DNA of 33,745 nucleotides. It comes from a virus. The position numbers and the translations under genes are program-made. The notes beneath the pieces were generated by a model. The model had not been told where the DNA came from and searched no databases. It worked only from the letters and a program-made list of their open reading frames with translations. Positions 30,230 to 33,745 of the stretch are shown one piece after another (the first letter of the stretch is position 1; every line of letters begins with the position of its first letter). The stretch spans positions 1-33,745 of IMG/VR virus record IMGVR_UViG_3300040815_000716; one strand, written 5' to 3'.

Positions 30230-30391
30230 TTAATTGCCCTTTAAAATCATGGTCAACAGCAATACAATTGTTGTGCCTGCTGATCCCATCATTACTGCCT
30301 CAATTCTTTTTATTCTTGTAATCGTTTCGCGCCATCTTTCCGCGCACACTGCTTCATGAGTATCTAGCTGAGCTTTCACTTGATCATTCAT
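30230..30391 (-). CDS. Holin/antiholin-like small TM protein (53 aa)
   Basis: N-terminal helical, charged region (NDQVKAQLDTHEAVCAERWR, then ETITRIKRIE) and a C-terminal hydrophobic helix (VMMGSAGTTIVLLLTMIL, about residues 33-50). This charged-coil plus single TM layout resembles XhlA-type and other small phage lysis accessory proteins. It overlaps the preceding gene by 4 nt (ATGA) and precedes the TTG-start gene. The function is inferred. Confidence 0.65.
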   Translation of the reverse strand: MNDQVKAQLDTHEAVCAERWRETITRIKRIEAVMMGSAGTTIVLLLTMILKGN

Positions 30392-30513
30392 TTTGTTTTC
30401 TTACTCCCTTTAGGTCTACCCGGGCCTCTTTTAACAGGCGGGTCATCAAATAATCCTATAATTTTGGCATACAAATTAACGCAAAAGTTTTTAAGCTTTT
30501 TAACTATTTTCAT
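30388..30513 (-). CDS. Tiny basic peptide with AT-hook-like GRPKGSKK (41 aa)
   Basis: MKIVKKLKNFCVNLYAKIIG is a short amphipathic or membrane-contacting helix; the end reads RGPGRPKGSKKTK, which includes a GRP core flanked by basic residues, as in AT-hook minor-groove binders. Its ATG shares one base with the upstream stop (TAATG), and its TGA overlaps the next ATG. With so short a chain the AT-hook could be chance. Confidence 0.55.
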   Translation of the reverse strand: MKIVKKLKNFCVNLYAKIIGLFDDPPVKRGPGRPKGSKKTK

Positions 30514-30779
30514 TAGTTACGCCTTTCCTCTAAAAGTTTAACGCGAACTTTTAAGTCATGAATATGCTCTAGCATTTCCTCTTTAAGCTCCTGCCTTGCA
30601 AATGCGTTCCCAGGGCTTGGAACAATCACCCCTTGGGGGCTAATCAACTGCATTTGATTGGCACGAATTAACTGGATGTTGGAAGTTATTTCACCAATAG
30701 AACTAATGACCCACCACATAGCCGCCAGTAAAACTGGGACTAAACTCGCTAGTGCTTTGGATAAGTCAAAGTTCTTCAT
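30513..30779 (-). CDS. Single-TM coiled-coil protein in lysis cassette (88 aa)
   Basis: Residues 12-28 (LVPVLLAAMWWVISSIG) form a membrane segment; residues 58-88 (ARQELKEEMLEHIHDLKVRV and a KLLEERRN end) form a coiled coil. This resembles inner-membrane spanin subunits or small holin partners, but no lipoprotein partner gene was seen. The ATG overlaps the preceding TAA (TAATG). It is placed upstream of the tiny membrane genes and holin-endolysin pair. Confidence 0.65.
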   Translation of the reverse strand: MKNFDLSKALASLVPVLLAAMWWVISSIGEITSNIQLIRANQMQLISPQGVIVPSPGNAFARQELKEEMLEHIHDLKVRVKLLEERRN

Positions 30780-30943
30780 TAATCTGCTGGCTCCGGTGTG
30801 TTGCCCTCAGCTAACCACGCTAAGTATTCTTGATAGTCTGTGTTGGCTTCGTCAAATGGGATGAAGGCGTTGTCTGCAAGTCGTATCACAGTATTTAAAG
30901 GTGTTCCTAGTAATGAGTCATTTCCTGTTAATTTGTATGCCAT
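30779..30943 (-). CDS. Small tail-fibre-associated protein, IPF[12 protein letters not shown] type (54 aa)
   Basis: Reads [20 protein letters not shown], then [20 protein letters not shown] and [13 protein letters not shown]. This acidic pattern ([25 protein letters not shown]) is one I recognise from small genes beside tail-fibre genes in many phages; it is sometimes called tail fibre assembly. It directly follows the 348-aa fibre stop and overlaps the next gene by one base. Confidence 0.78.
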   Translation of the reverse strand: MAYKLTGNDSLLGTPLNTVIRLADNAFIPFDEANTDYQEYLAWLAEGNTPEPAD

Positions 30944-31990
30944 TTATAACTCCGCATTTGCTTTATAATTTACATATAAATACTGTCCAGCCGGTATACT
31001 GTCTCCTGTAAAAGTTACTCCTCTTGGTCCAATAAATTGAGTTTGAGTCGTTCCAGAAATATTCCCTGCGAATGTTCCTACTACTGTAGGTGTTGCCCTC
31101 ATTGTTACTGGAAAATCCGCATGAACTCTGCGATAACCTGAATCATTTGTAGTTATAGCAGTTAACCAACGATCCGTTGCATCACGATAATAATACCTAT
31201 AACAAAGTAACTCTTCAGTCGTATACGGTCTATGCTCAAACTCAGTGGCTGACTCACCAGCTTCTAGCTGGACTCCTGTGATATTTAATGTGTTTGATGT
31301 AGAGTCTGCAAGTGCTAGAGTGACACCAGCAGCACGGTCTGTAGCAGCTTCTGCTTCCCAAGAGGTAGGAACAGCTCCAGTTGTAAAAGCACTACCAGCA
31401 TCAAAAAACATTTCTAATGTTAGCGATTCACCGTTATCGTTGTTTAATGTTCCTGTAGTGTCCCCGTCAAAAGTAATAGTTTTCTTTTCCCAAGTGTTAG
31501 CACTACTGATTGTCACAACATTTCCTATTATTCTGCTATTGTCTTTGTCTCTTAAATTAACTTGGAAATTACCTGTCTTACTGCATTTAACATAAAAAGA
31601 TAAAGTAACTTTTTTAGCAGATGTTGTACCTTTTGCTAACTGTTGTAACATCTGTCCTTCCATTCGATGCTCAAGAAACACATAAGTTGGGCTAGCAGTA
31701 GCTGTGGTGCAACTATATTTTAAAGAATTACCAAACCCATCAGGAGCATCTGTGTCTTGTGAAATAGTCCAAGTACCTGCAGTTCCTATCATTATTTTAA
31801 ATCTATCGACTGCTCGATAATCATTATTAGTAACACCTGTTACACTCGTCCCACGCTGTGCAATCTGCATCGCACCGTTGATGACTAAGTTCTTACCAAC
31901 TACGTTAGCTGAGTTAGGCGTGACTCCATTGATGGTTGTTGTGTTACCATCGTTAGCATCTGTAATTGCATTGACTGCGATTGTACTCAT
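30944..31990 (-). CDS. Tail fibre with carbohydrate-binding-like domain (348 aa)
   Basis: The start MSTIAVNAITDANDGNTTTI is the shared fibre leader. Residues 33-50 contain KNLVINGAMQIAQRGTS, then YRAVDRFKIM, the mark of a family of phage fibre/appendage proteins with a galactose-binding-like beta-sandwich (a later NITGVQLEAGESATEFEHRP stretch is also typical). The C-terminal part has YRRVHADFPVTMRATPTVV and a beta-rich end. It should help bind a surface sugar. It overlaps the upstream gene by 4 nt. Confidence 0.85.
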   Translation of the reverse strand: MSTIAVNAITDANDGNTTTINGVTPNSANVVGKNLVINGAMQIAQRGTSVTGVTNNDYRAVDRFKIMIGTAGTWTISQDTDAPDGFGNSLKYSCTTATASPTYVFLEHRMEGQMLQQLAKGTTSAKKVTLSFYVKCSKTGNFQVNLRDKDNSRIIGNVVTISSANTWEKKTITFDGDTTGTLNNDNGESLTLEMFFDAGSAFTTGAVPTSWEAEAATDRAAGVTLALADSTSNTLNITGVQLEAGESATEFEHRPYTTEELLCYRYYYRDATDRWLTAITTNDSGYRRVHADFPVTMRATPTVVGTFAGNISGTTQTQFIGPRGVTFTGDSIPAGQYLYVNYKANAEL

Positions 31991-32253
31991 GTCTTAGGAT
32001 ACCTTTCTTTAACTGCTTGGATCTGTGCAGCCATGTCCTCAGGAAACACACCAGCATGATACAGTGCGTCTAACTGGTCACCTATTGCTGGATACTCAGA
32101 TGCTCTACTAAATTTGTATGCGTCAGGATCAACCCATGCGTTAACTGCATCCATGTCTATTGTGACTAAGTTACCGTTAGCATCCATTGCGCCAGCAGTA
32201 TCATCAACAGAAACAACATTAGGATATAGTGCGTAAATAGCTTTGTGATTCAT
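31987..32253 (-). CDS. Fibre-associated protein with YPAIGDQLDALYHA motif (88 aa)
   Basis: Residues 52-88 read ASEYPAIGDQLDALYHAGVF then PEDMAAQIQAVKERYPKT, a well-known tail of small phage proteins near fibres (XkdW-like). The first half (VDDTAGAMDANGNLVTIDMD) is acidic and ends AWVDPDAY. A second, shorter protein with the same motif is at 63-224. It may be a fibre assembly or attachment factor. It overlaps both neighbours by 4 nt. Confidence 0.8.
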   Translation of the reverse strand: MNHKAIYALYPNVVSVDDTAGAMDANGNLVTIDMDAVNAWVDPDAYKFSRASEYPAIGDQLDALYHAGVFPEDMAAQIQAVKERYPKT

Positions 32254-32900
32254 CCTGCTATCTCCATAATAATAATGTTAGACGGGGTTCTCCATTCATA
32301 ATTAACTGTGTTTCTATCAGAACCTGTTCTGTTTATATAAACCGAGGAAGTGCCTGCACCTGTGCGGATTTGTATTTTATAAGTTACAGCAGAGGTAGTA
32401 GAAGGAGAATCTAAAAAATCAAGAGGTATCGGACTATTGCCATAAATAGGCGATCCATTAGGATAAAACATTGCTCCTGTAGTTTGAACACGGTTTGACG
32501 CAGCATCTCCAATATTAATTGGCGTACTGTCTCGCATTAAACGAATATATCCAAAATCAGTTGAAGCACCTAAACTTACTGAACCTAAAACAAGAATTTT
32601 ACTCGAAGTTGAACTAGGAGTAATTGTTGCAGACAAACCTGTAACATCTGTAAATGTTTGAGTGTTATGACTAAACGTGTCTGTCTTAGTAGTACTCACA
32701 ACTTGCAACACACTACCTGCTGGCATTGCACTGGATGCTATAGAACCTGAAAGGTTAGCTGCTGCAAGACTACTCACACTTGTCAGTACAGTCCCAGCCT
32801 CATCAGGTAGCGTCAGCGTCCTATTTGTGTCGCTATTAGGGGCAGCAATGGTAAAGTTACCTGTCCCACTAGCATTCCCCTGAATAACAACTTTACTCAT
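32250..32900 (-). CDS. Tail fibre-like protein (216 aa)
   Basis: The first 40 residues (MSKVVIQGNASGTGNFTIAA and SDTNRTLTLPDEAGTVLTS) form the common phage-fibre leader with NRTLTLPDEAGTVL. After a Ser/Ala hinge follows a beta-rich C-terminal domain (LQVVSTTKTDTFSHNTQTFT, LVLGSVSLGAS, and end NIIIMEIAG) like other small fibre-tip domains. The start overlaps the preceding stop (TAATG). Confidence 0.8.
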   Translation of the reverse strand: MSKVVIQGNASGTGNFTIAAPNSDTNRTLTLPDEAGTVLTSVSSLAAANLSGSIASSAMPAGSVLQVVSTTKTDTFSHNTQTFTDVTGLSATITPSSTSSKILVLGSVSLGASTDFGYIRLMRDSTPINIGDAASNRVQTTGAMFYPNGSPIYGNSPIPLDFLDSPSTTSAVTYKIQIRTGAGTSSVYINRTGSDRNTVNYEWRTPSNIIIMEIAG

Positions 32901-33139
32901 TACATATTCTCCAAAACAGTTATCAGTGTGTCTACATCTGCAGCTGCATCGATGTCAGTCTGAACTGTCTCGTACTTAGTCCTGATAGCAGCCCTAGCAG
33001 TCTCAGCAGCAGTTGCATCAGCACCGGGAATCTGCTTAGATATAACTTCATCATGTGGCTCAAACTCTTCAGCACGTTTAGCTCTACGCATATCATGTGC
33101 AATAGTCTTAGCTTTAGTTAAGTTAGTTACAATCGGCAT
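32900..33139 (-). CDS. Small fibre-cluster protein (79 aa)
   Basis: MPIVTNLTKAKTIAHDMRRA opens a family of small helical, acidic/basic proteins common next to tail fibres; later residues include AETARAAIRTKYETVQTDID. I start at ATG 33139, which overlaps the upstream TAA (TAATG); an earlier ATG at 33154 would lie inside the previous gene. It is usually paired with the neighbouring IIYP-type gene, as here. The function is not known. Confidence 0.75.
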   Translation of the reverse strand: MPIVTNLTKAKTIAHDMRRAKRAEEFEPHDEVISKQIPGADATAAETARAAIRTKYETVQTDIDAAADVDTLITVLENM

Positions 33140-33327
33140 TATGAATACTCCCAAGCATTTCTAAAAGTTCTATCACTAGGGATGTCAGCTACATCAACAA
33201 TCTGATATGCTTTGCCAGTAGGTACATCCTTCTCTGCGATCTGTTCTATTGTTAATCCACAATTAGGAGCAGGTACTATGACTGCAACTCCTCCGTCATC
33301 TGTGGGATATATAATTCTTTTATCCAT
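33139..33327 (-). CDS. Small IIYP/DRTFRNAW-type protein (62 aa)
   Basis: The sequence KRIIYPTDDGGVAVIVPAP, then GLTIEQIAEKDVPTGKAYQI and VDVADIPSDRTFRNAWE, is a widespread phage family I know in pairs with the MPIVTNLTKAKTIAHD-type protein. It is globular and beta-rich; the role is unknown but the cluster suggests tail fibre assembly. AAGGAGCAATA precedes the ATG; its stop overlaps the next start. Confidence 0.78.
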   Translation of the reverse strand: MDKRIIYPTDDGGVAVIVPAPNCGLTIEQIAEKDVPTGKAYQIVDVADIPSDRTFRNAWEYS

Positions 33328-33336
33328 TATTGCTCC

Positions 33337-33735
33337 TTATCTAAAAATTGCTAATTGATTTACATTAATATCAGCTAAAGAAGAACCTGTAGTAAAAGTG
33401 TTGTAGTACGCTTTAGATGTTGTTGCTGGATTAGATACGCACATTCGATTATAGTTAAGAGATCCACCAGAATGTGTATTTAAATTAAGTCCAGTTACGC
33501 AAACATAATTAATATCTGCAAATGCGTTTGTAAAATTAACTTCATAACGACCAACAGCAAGATCAGTAATACTGTCTACATTAAATGATTCTCTAATAGC
33601 AACTGTACCAGTACCATCAAAGTTAACCCAAGCCTTTGCAGATCCGTTAATCACATTAGTGACCGCAGTAGACTCTGTGTCTAACTCGTCAGCTATTGTT
33701 GTTGTCTTTACTTTTCCTGTTTTAAGTGTACTCAT
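33337..33735 (-). CDS. Tail fibre-like protein (132 aa)
   Basis: It starts MSTLKTGKVKTTTIADELDT, a fibre leader like those at 1-66 and 224-841. The body has SAKAWVNFDGTGTVAIRESF, then ITDLAVGRYEVNFTNAFADI and a C-terminal part DINVNQLAIFR, all beta-rich and like phage fibre modules I recall (AWVNFNGTGTVAIR). The gene starts 10 nt inside the right window edge; TAAATCAA before it is not a clear ribosome site. Confidence 0.72.
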   Translation of the reverse strand: MSTLKTGKVKTTTIADELDTESTAVTNVINGSAKAWVNFDGTGTVAIRESFNVDSITDLAVGRYEVNFTNAFADINYVCVTGLNLNTHSGGSLNYNRMCVSNPATTSKAYYNTFTTGSSLADINVNQLAIFR

Positions 33736-33745
33736 TTGATTTACC

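Overview
The window is a tightly packed piece of a tailed-phage genome, or possibly a prophage or environmental phage contig. The virion module is podovirus-like with T7-type architecture. Reading leftwards it runs: terminase, gp13-like protein, portal, scaffold, major capsid protein, gp11-like and gp12-like tail tube proteins, gp14/15/16-like internal virion proteins, then a gp17-type tail fibre. Several small genes match by memory those of marine and freshwater phages, for example the GLYANIHAKRERI peptide, the [17 protein letters not shown] peptide and the YPAIGDQLDALYHA proteins. A Gram-negative aquatic host is therefore likely, but no host can be named from the sequence. No tRNA, rRNA, CRISPR array, insertion sequence or reverse transcriptase was seen.

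Layout: (1) 1-2769, minus, distal tail-fibre genes, with the first cut by the window edge. (2) 2832-13814, minus, three very large ejection proteins, a gp14-like protein and tail tube proteins. (3) 13868-20723, minus, head genes, portal and terminase. (4) 20884-25090, minus, replication and regulation: a winged-helix protein, an unknown protein, a TOPRIM primase-helicase, an SSB-like protein, a PD-(D/E)XK nuclease and a ribbon-helix-helix protein. (5) 25201-28548, plus, the early operon: five small unknowns, a serine recombinase, a one-TM peptide, a YqaJ-like exonuclease and a LexA-type DNA-binding domain. (6) 28490-30779, minus, lysis cassette with muramidase, holin and several tiny membrane proteins. 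(7) 30779-33735, minus, a second set of tail-fibre and fibre-accessory genes. Both window ends lie in paralogous fibre genes, so the real genome probably continues or closes through this cluster.

How it works together: the divergent region 25091-25200 separates leftward and rightward transcription, with a ribbon-helix-helix regulator beside it. The leftward unit appears to be tuned by a strong terminator at 23969-24004, a G-rich hairpin before the small terminase and a sigma70-like promoter before the capsid gene. Most junctions are 1-14 nt overlaps (TAATG or ATGA), which implies translational coupling. No DNA or RNA polymerase gene is present, so replication and transcription probably depend on host enzymes unless these genes lie outside the window.

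Most notable: (a) a RelA/SpoT-like nucleotidyltransferase-type segment inside the 751-aa ejection protein; (b) a dense array of ten GGACA/TGTCC pentamers in 127 bp just after the primase-helicase gene, which looks like an iteron-type origin written into the start of a coding gene; (c) a serine recombinase whose start codon follows a run of nine G; (d) a chain of tiny overlapping membrane-protein genes in the lysis cassette, one with a TTG start. All homology statements come from memory of families and motifs; no search was run.
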